Shown: piece by piece, positions 1 through 10,075 of the stretch | How positions within the stretch are numbered: position 1 is the first letter of the stretch | How the letters are laid out: every line of letters begins with the position of its first letter | Source of the DNA: Muscardinus avellanarius | Taxonomy: Eukaryota > Chordata > Mammalia > Rodentia > Gliridae | DNA: 64,000 bases | Direction of reading: 5' to 3' | Assembly (NCBI GenBank): GCA_963383645.1 | Contig: OY726557.1 | Coordinates: 124,474,223-124,538,222, forward strand | Notes under the pieces: model-generated | Database searches by the model: none | What the model saw: only the letters and a program-made list of their open reading frames with translations | Told to the model about the DNA's origin: nothing | Made by a program: the position numbers and the translations under genes

Positions 1-360
1 TACTTCATCCAAGAAGACACAGGTCTAGCAAGTATACATGCCAAAGATATTATTACTAGTCATTAGGGAATTCAAATTAAAACAAGATACTCTTGTATAA
101 CTGAGAGGAAGACTAAAGATTTTTTAAACTTTAAACCTGAGGATTTATAATATTAGTGAGTGTGCAGAGCAAGTCTAAGTCTTACATTCTACTGTGAGGA
201 TGCAAATGGTGCCACCCACTTACTTGGAGAAATAGTTTAACACATTCTTATAAAATTATCTTTAAACAGCATGCATTTATAGAAGTTCTATTATCCTTTA
301 GCTGGCAGGTGGTTAAATTATAGTTTATCCATATAATGAATCCTACTAACCAATAAATAA

Positions 361-502
361 GTTACTGATACATTTAATGACAGGGGTGAATCTCAAATTT
401 ATTATGTTAAAGAAAGAAGCCACACTAAAAGATGCTCTGTGATTCCATTTGTCCTAAGTATATAATATTTTAGTCATACTATATGACTCCACTTACTATA
501 TG

Positions 503-555
<53 letters not shown>

Positions 556-757
556 GTAGGTAGATAGATACAGTATATAGTCTTTTAGCAAAGTAGAACC
601 ATACTGTATGATAAGTAATGTGGTAAGTAGAATCACATAAAGCATAAAGTCTTTTAGTAAAGTTAGATCATATAGTACATAGTCTTTTAAACTGGCTTCT
701 TTCATTTAACATAATTAATTTGAGATTTACCCCTGTCATTAAATGTATCAGTCATTT
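361..757. repeat. Imperfect inverted repeat flanking a (TC)n microsatellite
   Basis: The left arm at about 361-416 contains 'gatacatttaatgacagggg'. Its reverse complement, 'cccctgtcattaaatgtatc', lies in the right arm at about 693-757, and the match continues through a shared 'ggcttcttt' end with few mismatches over about 58 bp. The pairing continues more loosely inward ('gtgattcc' against 'gaatcac'). The right side carries an extra ~38-bp internal repeat ending in 'agtctttta'. The loop holds the (TC)n run at 509-553. It may be a fold-back element or inverted LINE debris. Confidence 0.7.
509..553. repeat. (TC)n microsatellite
   Basis: About 22 uninterrupted TC units. The run produces a spurious poly-Arg/Glu reading frame on the minus strand. 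Confidence 0.95.
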
Positions 758-779
758 AAGGTCTGGGAGCTTTTGACTA

Positions 780-1147
780 TAAAATCGGAAAAAAGAATAT
801 CTTAAGTTTTATTTCATGTATTTGTGTACTAATTGGTGCTTTCTTATAAAAATAAACGTATATTGACCATATGATTCAACAACTCAATACCTAGCTATTT
901 ACTAATGAAAATTAAAATATACAATCTAAAATAATAAGTACATACATAATAAATGATTTATTAATTTTGCCAAAATGTGAAGTGAATTAAAATGCACATT
1001 AACTAGTAACTGTTTAAATAAATCACAATCTGTTCATACAATGGAATATTCCTCAGCAATAACAAAGAATGAACTAGTGTACAACAAAATGAAATCTCAA
1101 AAATATCTCACCATGTAAAATAAAGCAAACATAAAATAATATATAGT
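780..1147 (+). mobile_element. Old L1 fragment, sense orientation
   Basis: The stretch around 1035-1085 ('catacaatggaatattcctc', followed by 'agcaataacaaagaatgaac') matches the conserved end of L1 ORF2, which encodes a peptide such as '...GYYSAIKKNE'. The surroundings are strongly decayed and no reading frame survives. Confidence 0.55.
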
Positions 1148-1163
1148 ATATAATTCAATTTTT

Positions 1164-1889
1164 AAATATTTTTATTGGTGCGTTGTAATCATACATGACA
1201 TTAGAATACAAGACTTGAGAGGATATACAAGCACACATCATCCAATTAGCCGTCATCCAATCCCCCATCCCATTCCCCCCACCTCGATCCCATGCTTGAT
1301 TGGTGATTATCTCTGATACATTTGTTTACATACCTCCTGAGTTTTAAAGAGGGTCCATCCTCCCCCATCCCATCCCCTCTGATTGGTCACCTTAATTGCT
1401 TCGCTACAGGGCCCTTTCTATAACTCAACCTCCTCCTGTTACCCCTTTCCTTCTAGTTTTTGCTAATTAGGGGAAGCATCTGGTTTTTATTTGCTGTGAT
1501 ATTTCTCTGTGCATGCCGAATTGCAAGTTCCAATCCCACTCTTGACGGCCCCAGTAGTGGCTTGGTCACCCGGAGGACTCTGATCCCAACCTCGCTGGCT
1601 CCAGCCCCAGCCTTGCCTCATGGGAGGCCCTGATTCTGGCCTCGCTGTCTCCGGCACCAGCCTAACCCCTCTGCAGACTCCTATTCTGGCCTCAGAGGCC
1701 CCAGCCTGGCCTGCCTCACAGCAGGCTCCAATCCCGGCCTTGCTGACCCCAGAACCAGCTTAACCTCTCGATAGGCTTCAATCCCCACCTCAGAAGCCTC
1801 AGTAGCAGCCTTGCCTCATGGCAGGCTCTGATCCCGGCCTCGCTGTCTACGGCACTGGCCTAACCCCTTGGCAGGCTCCGATCCCGGAT
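1164..1889 (-). mobile_element. Composite retroelement: GC-rich VNTR joined to an L1 3' tail
   Basis: Read on the minus strand, the unit starts with about 7.3 copies of a 50-bp GC-rich repeat (1888 down to 1523). It continues into sequence aligning with the L1 3' untranslated region (1522 down to about 1165) and ends in an A-rich tail. It is bounded by 18-bp near-identical direct repeats, 'atataattcaatttttaa' at 1148-1165 and 'atatgattcaatttttaa' at 1888-1905, as expected of L1-mediated insertion. The other L1 tails in the window (1904-2210, 15622 on, 24850 on, 55466 on) have no VNTR here. It could be a non-autonomous composite element, or an L1 subfamily with an expanded 3' UTR repeat. Confidence 0.65.
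1523..1888. repeat. 50-bp GC-rich VNTR with 100-bp higher-order structure
   Basis: Units begin near 1523, 1573, 1623, 1673, 1721, 1771, 1821 and 1871. The approximate core is 'gcaggctccgatcccggcct' followed by a 'cgctg...ccagcc' stretch. Unit ends alternate between a 'gccttgcctcatg' type and a 'agcctaacccct' type, giving an ABABAB pattern of about 100 bp. GC and CpG content are far above the surrounding AT-rich DNA. Confidence 0.9.
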
Positions 1890-1903
1890 ATGATTCAATT
1901 TTT

Positions 1904-2295
1904 AATTGGTGCTTTTTAGTCATACATCTTAATGGGGTACAAGATGGCAGAGGCATACATGCACACACATCAATCATTTAGCCTTAACTCAGTTCCCAAC
2001 TCATTTCTTCCCCCCTCCCTCCTCATATTCAGCTTAGTGACTATGATATGTTTGTGAAAGTATATCATGTGCATTAGGGAGTTTTCTTCTTCTTCCCATC
2101 CCATCACACTCAGGTTTTCTTATTTGCTCACCTTTGGTTTATCCTTCTTTATCTAGAATTCCTCCTATGTCCCATTTTGTCCCTAGCTTATGCATATTAT
2201 GGATGGTGTTGCCTGCTATTGCCAGCATTTACCAGATGAGGCAGATGAAGGGGACTTTGCTATCCCCTCTTCTGTTTTCTGAATTTTGTTCTGTC
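1904..2295 (-). mobile_element. 5'-truncated L1 3' tail
   Basis: From 1905 ('attggtgctttttagtcata') to about 2210 the sequence matches, reversed, the L1 3' UTR seen elsewhere in the window. The 14-mer 'atgattcaattttt' occurs at 1890-1903 and again at 2296-2309, so this insertion has its own target-site duplication. The 85 bp at 2210-2295 are not recognised as L1. Confidence 0.65.
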
Positions 2296-2364
2296 ATGAT
2301 TCAATTTTTTGTTGCTTTGTTCAGGTTTTTTGGTCTTTTTTAATTAATTGATTAATTTTTGTGG

Positions 2365-5300
2365 ATCATATTGAAAATGGTATATAATCAGACTGTGCTT
2401 GGTGCCCTCTCCCACCCCTTCACTTCCCCTTCATCCCTCCCAACAACGAGTGTCCAGGTTAACCATGCTACATTCATACTTTTACACATATTCTAATATA
2501 GCTCCTCTATTAATCAACCTCAGCCTTCTTCATCTCCTACCCTTCCCTTTCAGCTTTGCTGAGGTTCCCCTCCATTATCTGGACTTTTTCTGGTATTCCC
2601 ATTAGTCCTTAGTTTGGGCATATTAGAGAAAACATATGTCCCTTCTCTTTCTGTGCTTGGCTGATCTCCCTTAACATAATGTTCTCTGGATCTTTCCATC
2701 TTCTTGTGAATGACCTGATTTTGTTCTTCTTTATAGTTGAGTAGAATTTCATTGTGTGTATTTCCCATAACTTTGCAATTCTTTATCTGTTGATGGAGAC
2801 ATAGGTTGGTTCCATATTATGGCTATTACAAATTGTGCTGCTATGAACATGGATATGCATATGTTACTGTAATTCTCTGATTTAAATCCCTTTGGAAAAA
2901 TACACAGGAGTGGTAAAGCCAGATCATATGGTGGATCCATTCCCAGTTTTCTAAGGAATCTCCACACTGATCTCTATAGTGGCTGAACTAGTTTGCACTC
3001 CCACCAACAGTGTAAGAGTTCCTTTTCCCCCACATCCTTGCCAGCATTTGTTATTTGATTTCTCTATGCTTGCCAATCTGACTGGGGTCAGATGGAATCT
3101 CAGCATAGTTTTGATTTGCATCTCCCTGATGACTAATGATGTAGAACATCTTTTCATGTATCTATTGGCCATTTGTATCTCTTCTTTTGTGAAGTGTCTA
3201 TTCAGTTCAGTTGCCCATTTCTTGACTGGGTTATTTGTTTTGCTAGTGTACAGTCTTTTGAGCTCTTTGTATATTCTGGATATTAACCCTCAATCAGAGT
3301 GGTGGCTGGTAAAGATCTTCTCCCATTCTGTAGACTTTCTCTTTAGCTTCTTGATGGTTTCCTTTGATGAGCAGAAACTTTTCAGTTTGATGCCATCCCA
3401 CTTGTTAATTCTTGTTTTAATTTCCTGTTCTTTTTGAGGTCTTGTTGAGAAAGTTACTGCCTGGGCCTATATGTTGGAGTGTTGAGCCTATGCCCTCCTC
3501 TAATAACTTCACAGTCTCTGGTCTAATTTCTAATTCTTTGAGCCATCTTGAGTTGAATCTCCTGTACATGGTGAGAGGTAAGGATTTAGGTCCATCTTTC
3601 TGCAAATGGATAGCCAATTCTCCCAGCACCATTTGTTGAAAAGGATGTCTTTTCTCCAGCATATGAGTTTGGCCCCTTTATCAAAGATTGATTGACTATA
3701 GGTGTGTGGGTTTGTTTCTGTATCTTCTATTCTGTTCCATTGTTTTTATGCCTGTTTTTGTGCCAATACCATGCTGTTTTTACTACTATTGCTCTATAGT
3801 ATAATTTGTGGTCGGGGATTGTGATGCCTCCTGCATGGTTCTTATTGCTGAGGATTGTTATGGCTATTCTGGATCTTTTATTTCTTCATATAAATTTTAT
3901 GACTGATTTTTCAAGGTCTATGAAGAGTGCCATTGGTAATTTGATAGGAATTGCACTGAATCTTTAGATCACTTTTGGCAGAATGGCCATTTTGATGATA
4001 TTTATTCTGCCTATCCATGAGCAAGGGAAATATTTCCATCTTCCAAGGTCTTCTTCAATTTCTTTCTTTAATATTTTATTGTTTTCATTGTAGAGGTCTT
4101 TATGTCTTGACTAGGTTTATTCCTAGGTATTTTATTGGTTTTGAGGTTATAGTGAATGAAAATGTTTTCTTTATTTCTTTCATTGCGGATTCATTGTTGA
4201 CATAAAGAAAAGCCACTGATTTCTTTAGGTTGATTTTGTATCCTGCAACTTTGCTGAATTGTTTAATCAGCTCCAGTAGTCTTTTGGTTGAGTTTTTTTG
4301 GGCTTCTAGATAAAGGATCATGTCACCTGCGAACAAGGATAGTTTTAGTTTCTCTCTTTCTATTTGAATTCCTTTGATTTCCTTCTCTTGTCTTATTATT
4401 GTGGCAAGAGTCTCAGGGACTATATTGAAAAGTTGTGATAGTGGACATTCTTGTCTTGTTCCTGATTTTAGAGGAAATTCTTGCAATTTTTTCCCATTCA
4501 ATATGATTGATGTTGGCTTTGAGTTTATTGTATATTGTCTTAATAATATTGAAATATGTTCCTTCTATTCCAATTATCTGCAGTGTTCTTAACATGAATT
4601 GGTGTTGGATTTTGTCAAATTCTTTTTCAGCATCTATTGATATGATCATGTGGTTTTTGTTCTTAGTTCTATTTATGTGGAGAATCACATATATTGATTT
4701 GTGTATGTTCAACCAGCCTTGCTTTTCTGGGATGAAATTAACTTGATCATTGTGTACAGAATTTTGCACCTTTGTTCACCAAGAATATTTGTCTATACTT
4801 TTCCTTTCTTGAGGTATCATATTTGGTTTTGGAATTAATATAATACTGGTGTCATGTAGAAGAAATTTGGGAGAAATCCATCTTTTTCAATTTCCTGGAA
4901 CAAGTTGTGAGGTATTGGGATTATCTCTTCACTGAATGTTTTGTAGAGTTTAGCTGGAAACTCATTAGGGCCTGGCTTTTCTTTGATGGCAGAATTTTTA
5001 TTGCTCTTTCTATTTATTTGCTTGCTACTGGGTGGTTTAGGCTTTCTATGTCCTCTCGGCTTAGAAATCTATTGATTTCTTTCATGTTTTCTAGTCTAAT
5101 GTAGTATACATTTTCAAAAATAGTTTAATAATCCTTTGAATTTCCCCACTGTCTGTGGTGATATCTCCTTTTTCATTTCTGATTTTAATAATTTGAGTTG
5201 ATTCTCTCTTTTGGTTAGGTTGGCCAGGAGTTTGTCAATTTTATTAATCTTTTCAAAGAAACAGCTTTTTGGCTGGTGATTCTTTGATTGTTTTATTTAA

Positions 5301-6155
5301 TCTTTATTTATTTCTGCTCTGATTTTAATAATTCCCTGCCTTCTGCTGGCTTTGGGATTAGACCATTGTAGTCTTTCTAGGTCCTCTAAGATGTGTTACT
5401 TGGCGACTCTTTGTTCTTCTTATGTGGGCACTCAATACTATAAACTTTCCTCTTACCACCACCTTCAAAGTGTCCCATAGAGTTTGGTAAGTTGTGTCTT
5501 TATTTTCATTTAATTAAAAACTTTCCTTTTATTTTCTTCTTATTTCTGATCTTATCCCCTCATCATTCAATAGTGTATCATTTGATCTCCGTGTATTTAA
5601 ATAGTTTCTTTTGATATTTCTGTTGTTGATTTCTACTTTCATTCCACTGTGGTCTGAAAAGATGCAGGGAATTATATTACAACTTTTGAATTTGCTGGTG
5701 CTTGCTCTGTGGCCCAGAATGTGCTCTATTTTGGAGAAGGTTCCATGGGTTTTTAGGAGAACGTGTATTCTGCTGTTCCTAGTTGAAATATTCTGTATAT
5801 ATCTATTACATCCATTTGGTTTATAGTTTTTTTTTTTTTAGTTCTGAAGATTCTTTACTCATCTTTTGCCTTGAAGATTGATCTAGTGGCATGAAAGGTG
5901 TGTTGAAGTCTCCCAATATTATTGTATTTGGGTCTACTTGATATCTGATGTCTTGGAGGGTTTGTTTTGCAAATGTGGATGTAGCTACATTTGGGTCATA
6001 AACATTTACTATCATTTTATCTTCTTGGTGGATTGTTCCTTTAATAAAAGGAAGTTCCTTGCTTTGACTCTTCTGTTGTGTTTTAGCTAAACAACTGTTT
6101 TGTTGGGTATCAGCGTTGCTACCCCAGCCCGTTTTTGGAATGAAGAATAAAAAAT
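2365..6155 (-). mobile_element. 5'-truncated L1 (ORF2 and 3' end), minus strand
   Basis: The reverse complement runs from the endonuclease domain to the 3' end. A decayed frame at about 5821-6183 contains 'NTIILGDFNTP', typical of L1 endonuclease. Reverse transcriptase follows: 4413-4769 has '[14 protein letters not shown]' and 4100-4501 has '[11 protein letters not shown]'. Here the catalytic FADD motif reads FAGD, so the enzyme is dead. Several frameshifts are present. The 3' end near 2365 reads on the minus strand as 'gatccacaaaaattaatc', matching the 3' end of the plus-strand copy at about 55100. The 5' boundary abuts a SINE at about 6160. Confidence 0.88.
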
Positions 6156-6159
6156 AGGC

Positions 6160-6360
6160 TGGAGGCCGGGCATGGTGGCTCACGCCTGTAATCTTAGCAT
6201 TTGGGAGGCTGAGACTGGAGAATCACGGTTTGCGGACAGCCTCGGCTACTTAGTGAGGCCCTCCACAACTTAGTGAGACCATGTTTCAAAATAAATAATA
6301 AAAAAAAAATTGGGCAGGGGATGTAACTTGGAGGTCAAATGCCCGTGGGTTCCATCCCCA
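6160..6360 (+). mobile_element. 7SL/ID dimeric SINE, plus strand
   Basis: It starts 'gccgggcatggtggctcacg', runs through a B1-like body and 'cttagtgagaccatgtttc', then an A-rich linker and the ID-like right half ending 'ggttccatcccc'. The same dimer recurs throughout the window. Confidence 0.9.
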
Positions 6361-6454
6361 AATCTCATTCTTCTTGCTGGGGTACCCCTGTTCTAGAGGT
6401 TGGGAAAGATTGGCCAATTTTCCCCTCACCCTGGGCTCAGGCTCCTTGAAATTT

Positions 6455-6670
6455 TTTTTTGAGGTACTAAGGATTAAACTTATGAACATTCTACTTTCAA
6501 GCTCCACCTCAAGCCCTATTTTCTATTCTTTATTTTGAAACAGAGTCTCACTAAGTCGCAGAGGGCCTCACTTAATAGTAGCTGAGGCTGGCCATGAAAT
6601 TGCGACCTTCCTGTCTCATCCTCCCAAGTACTGGCATTATAAGCATGTACCACCATGTCTAGCTTCCCCC
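6455..6670 (-). mobile_element. Dimeric SINE, minus strand
   Basis: The reversed right half ('tgaacattctactttcaagc') precedes 'ttgaaacagagtctcactaa' and the reversed 7SL head ending 'caccatgtctagctt'. It is the counterpart of the SINE at 9385-9600 in the duplicated copy. Confidence 0.8.
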
Positions 6671-7382
6671 AACATTTTTAGTTTTTAATTTTGAAACTAA
6701 GTTGCCCAGGCAGGCTTTGAACTTGCTATCTTCTTGTCTTAACCTCTCTACTAGCTGTGATTGCAGGCATATGCCACCACAGCTTTTGTGTAAGGATGGC
6801 CTTGCTAACTTGTTGGGGCTGGATTTGAACCTGCAATCCTCCTATTTCATGGCCACTCTCTTCTATTTAGTGAGGCCCTTCACAATTCAGTGAGAACCTG
6901 TTTCAAAATAAAGAATAAAACATTATGGTGGAGGATGGGTATAACTCGGAGGTAGAATGTCCCTGGCTATCATCCCCAGTAGTCAAAAATAAATAAATAA
7001 GTAAATAAATAAATAAATAAACCCTTGAACCAGCTATCTTCTTGTCCTCAACCCCTTTACTAGCTGCGGTTGTAGACATGTGTCACCACAGCTTTTGTGT
7101 GAGGAGGGCCTTGCTAACTTGTGGAGTCTAGATTTGAACCTGTAATTCTCCTGTTTCAGTCTTTCAAATGCTGGTATTTGGGAGGATGGAACAGGACAGT
7201 TGCATTTCATGGCCAGCCTCAGCTAATTAGGCCCTTCACAATTCAGTGAGACCTTGTTTCAAAATAAAGAATAAAAAATAACGCTGGGTGTGTAGTTTGC
7301 AGGTAGAATGCCCCTGGATTCCATCTCCAGTAGTGCAAAAATAAGAAAATAATAAATAAATAAATAAATAAAATAGTATTGG

Positions 7383-7580
7383 GTGTGTAGCTCAGAGGTA
7401 GAATGCCCTGGGTTTTATCCCTATTATCACAAAAAGAAAAAAGAAAAAAAATTTCCAATTAGTGAGGCCCTTCGTAATTCAGTGAGACCCTGTTTCAACA
7501 CAAAGAATAAAAAATATGGCAGCGACGTGGAGCTCGGAGGTAGAATGCCCCTGGCTGTCATTCCCAGTAGTGCAAAAATA
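7383..7580 (+). mobile_element. SINE right halves, plus strand, partial
   Basis: Two successive ID-like segments ('gtgtagctcagaggtagaat' at about 7385 and 'tggagctcggaggtagaatg' at about 7528) flank a B1-tail segment. They look like overlapping truncated copies. Confidence 0.7.
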
Positions 7581-7712
7581 AACAGGGTCTCACTACCCTG
7601 CAGAGGGCCTCACTTCGTAGTCGCTGAGGCTGGCCACAAACTTGCAATTTTCCTATCTCAGCCTCCCAAATACTGGCATTACAAGCATGTGCCACCATGC
7701 CTGGCTACCCCA
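7580..7712 (-). mobile_element. SINE left half, minus strand
   Basis: Reversed B1-like body from 'aacagggtctcactaccctg' to 'gtgccaccatgcctggcta'. Confidence 0.8.
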
Positions 7713-7885
7713 GAACTTTTTATTTTTTAATTTGAAATTAAGTTGCTCAGCTGGCCTTGATCCTGCTATCTCCATGTCTCAACCCTTCTACTAGCTGGGA
7801 TTGCAGGCATGTGCCACCACAGCTTTTGTTCATGGAGGGCCTTGCTTACTTGTCAAGAATGGCTTTGAACCTGCAATTCTCCTTT

Positions 7886-7925
7886 TTCAGCCTCCCAAAT
7901 GCTAGCTGGCATTTGGGAGGCTGAA
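7886..7925. repeat. Perfect 17-bp hairpin at a SINE/SINE inverted junction
   Basis: The arm 'ttcagcctcccaaatgc' (7886-7902) and its exact reverse complement 'gcatttgggaggctgaa' (7909-7925) surround a 6-base loop. The match extends outward about 12 bp with one mismatch. This is the head-to-head fusion point of the inverted module. Confidence 0.92.
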
Positions 7926-8164
7926 ACAGGAGGATCTCATTTCAGGGCAAGCCTGTTAGGGAGTCAGGTTCTTCACAATTCAGTGAGACCCTATTTCAAA
8001 ATCAAAAATCAAAAATATTTCTAGGGGTTTAACAAGGAGGTAGAATACCCCTGGATTCTATTCCCAGTAGAGAAAAACAAACAAACAAACAAACAAACAA
8101 TTTAGGATTGGGGATGTACCTCACAGATAGAATGCTACTGGGTTCTATTCCCAGTACCACAAAA

Positions 8165-8728
8165 AAAATGAACTAATTAATTAGTTAAATGCACCTGAGC
8201 TGCATTTCTATGTCCAGAATGAAGTCCAGTCAGGCATTAAAGAGAGGCCCTGAGAGCTGATGCTTGTATGGCATCCTTTATTTTGCCCTTTGAAAAGGTT
8301 CTCCACCCTCTCCACCTGCTGGTACTCCATTCTACACCACTTGGCTGCCCATGGATTCATGGCACCTGTAGTCCAAAAGGACCCTTTCTCAGGGAGTGCT
8401 GCCAGTGGCCACATATCATGGCCTCTGTATCTGTAGAGTAGCCCCCTCTTTTGCAAAAACAGGGTGCCCAGCGCCAAGACCTCTGCTCTGCCTCATGAGA
8501 GCCACATTGGACAGAGATGGGGGAGCCTCCAGAGCTCTGGGGAATGGAGTTTTCTGAGTTTCAAGGTGGGTAGAAGTGTGGCTCTTTGATGTATATATTT
8601 TTTTATTTCATGCAACTGCTGAATCCGGAGAGCCTTCCAGAAGCTAGGTGCTCTATTTACTCCTTAGTTCTCTAGCCTCCTGGGACTTGGGGAGATGCAA
8701 GCCTTCAGTGGAAGAATATGCAAGAGCT
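8165..8728. other. Unassigned sequence between SINEs
   Basis: More GC-balanced than its surroundings and free of recognised SINE or L1 sequence. A minus-strand frame of 89 codons (8208-8477) shows no family resemblance I know, so I do not call it a gene. It could be a fragment of an LTR element or an old processed pseudogene. Confidence 0.3.
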
Positions 8729-8935
8729 GAACATGGTGGTACAACCTTGTAATCCCAGCATTTGGCAGGCTGAAAGAAGAGGATTGTGTTCTTGGCCAGC
8801 TTTACAAACTCAGTGAGGCCCTCTGCAACCTAGTGAGACACTGTTTCAAAATAAAGACTAAAAAATTAGGTTGGAGCTGTAGCTCAAAGGTGGAATGCCC
8901 CTGAGTTTCATCCCTAGCACCACAAAAAAGAAAAA
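8728..8935 (+). mobile_element. Dimeric SINE, plus strand
   Basis: Head 'gagctgaacatggtggtaca', then 'aacctagtgagacactgttt' and the ID half 'tgtagctcaaaggtggaatg', ending 'agcaccacaaaa'. Confidence 0.88.
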
Positions 8936-8962
8936 GAAAAAACAAGTAAAAGAAGGACTTGA

Positions 8963-9225
8963 GAGCCGGGCTTTATGGCCCACACCTGTGAACCTAGTAC
9001 TTGATAGGCTGGGACTAGTGGATTGCAACCAGGAGTGATAATGCATACTGCAATCCCAGAACTCCTGAGGATGAGACAGGAGGATCCAGTTAGCAAATAG
9101 TCTAAGCTACTTAGTGAGGCCCTTTGCAATTCAGTGAGTCTTTGTTTCAAAATAAAGAATAAAAAATAGTGCTGGGGCATAGATTGGAGAAAGAATGCCC
9201 AGGGAATCTAACACAGGACTGCAAG
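8963..9225 (+). mobile_element. Dimeric SINE with extra internal segment, plus strand
   Basis: The head 'gccgggctttatggcccaca' is followed by a second, partial head ('ggagtgataatgcatactgc'). Then come 'ttagtgaggccctttgcaat' and a decayed ID half. It may be two SINEs, one inside the other. Confidence 0.7.
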
Positions 9226-9384
9226 AAGAAAAGAAAGAAAAATAGAAGAAAAAAAACAGAAAAAGAAAGAAAAAGCAGAGAAAGGAACTCTTATTCTTCG
9301 TGAAGTACCCCTGAACATGCAGTAGGGAATAGCTGAGCAATTTTCCACCCACCCTGGGCTCGGTCTACTTGTTACCTTTTTTTT

Positions 9385-9600
9385 TTTTTTTTTTCACTAC
9401 TAAAGAGAGAACCCAGTGGCATTCTATCTCTAGGCTCTTCCTCAAGCCCTATTTTTTTGTTTCTTTATTTTAAAAAAGGTCTGAAAGTTTCAGGGAGGCT
9501 CACTTAGCAGTAGCTGTGGCTGGCCACGATCTTAAATTCCTCCTGTCTCAGCCTGCCAAGTACCTGCATTACAAGCCTGTTCCACCATGCCTGGCTTCAC
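9385..9600 (-). mobile_element. Dimeric SINE, minus strand
   Basis: A T-run precedes 'cactactaaagagagaaccc', the reversed ID part, and a reversed B1 body ending 'ttccaccatgcctggcttc'. It matches the position of the SINE at 6455-6670 in the other composite copy. Confidence 0.8.
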
Positions 9601-10075
9601 CAGAAATACTTATTTTTTTTAATTTTTATTTTGAGAATACATTGCCCAGGCTAGCCTTGGACCTGCTATCTTTCTGTCTCAACCTCTCTACTACTAGGTG
9701 GGATTGCAGGCATGTGCCACCACAGCTTTTGTGTGAGGAGGGCCTAGCTAACTTGTCCAGCCTGCCTTTAAACCTGAAATCTTCCTGTTTCAGTCTCCCA
9801 AATGCCAGCAGGAGGATCATGTTTCATGGCCAGTCTTTATTAGTGAGTGAGGCTCTTCGAAATTCAGTGAGACTCTGTTTCAAAATAAAAAAATACGCCT
9901 GGGGGTGGAGTGAGGAGTAAGAATGTCCCTGGGATCTAACCCCAGTACTTAAAAAAAAAAAGGCAAAACATGAAAGAAAATCAGAGAAAAATCTGTCATT
10001 CTTCTTACTGGAGTTCCCCTGAACATGTGGTGGGGAAGAGTTGGGCAATTTTCCACACATCCTGGAAATACTCTT

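Larger units (their letters stand above)
1..780. other. AT-rich intergenic DNA with a fold-back repeat
   Basis: No gene is visible. The stretch holds a (TC)n run and the inverted repeat described separately. The first 350 bases resemble old degraded LINE-type sequence, but I cannot assign them to a family. Confidence 0.5.
6161..10075. repeat. Mosaic of SINEs with a repeated inverted-dimer module
   Basis: At least four related modules lie at about 6690-6975, 7020-7340, 7735-8070 and 9632-9950. Each has a reverse-oriented B1-like part ('gcaggcatgtgccaccacag', then 'cttttgtgtgaggagggcct') followed by a forward SINE body ('attcagtgagaccctgtttc') and an ID-like end. A short non-SINE spacer ('tctcattcttcttgctgg' type, ending 'ccctgggctc') recurs at about 6361-6440, 9290-9365 and 10000-10075. 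Spacer, reverse SINE and module are collinear between 6.36-6.98 kb and 9.29-9.95 kb, which suggests local duplication of a composite unit. Confidence 0.7.

Noticed and set aside
1523..1888. CRISPR-like array or CpG-island promoter
   Set aside because: The repeats are contiguous with no unique spacers, and no gene starts nearby. It is a VNTR in an L1-derived unit.
2979..3437. 152-codon plus-strand frame with hydrophobic stretches
   Set aside because: It is the antisense of L1 ORF2; hydrophobicity comes from reverse-reading A-rich L1 sequence.
4100..4501. Active L1 reverse transcriptase
   Set aside because: The catalytic FADD reads FAGD and frameshifts break the ORF.
8208..8477. 89-codon minus-strand frame
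   Set aside because: No recognisable family, splice context or signal; flanked by SINEs. Kept only as part of an unassigned stretch.
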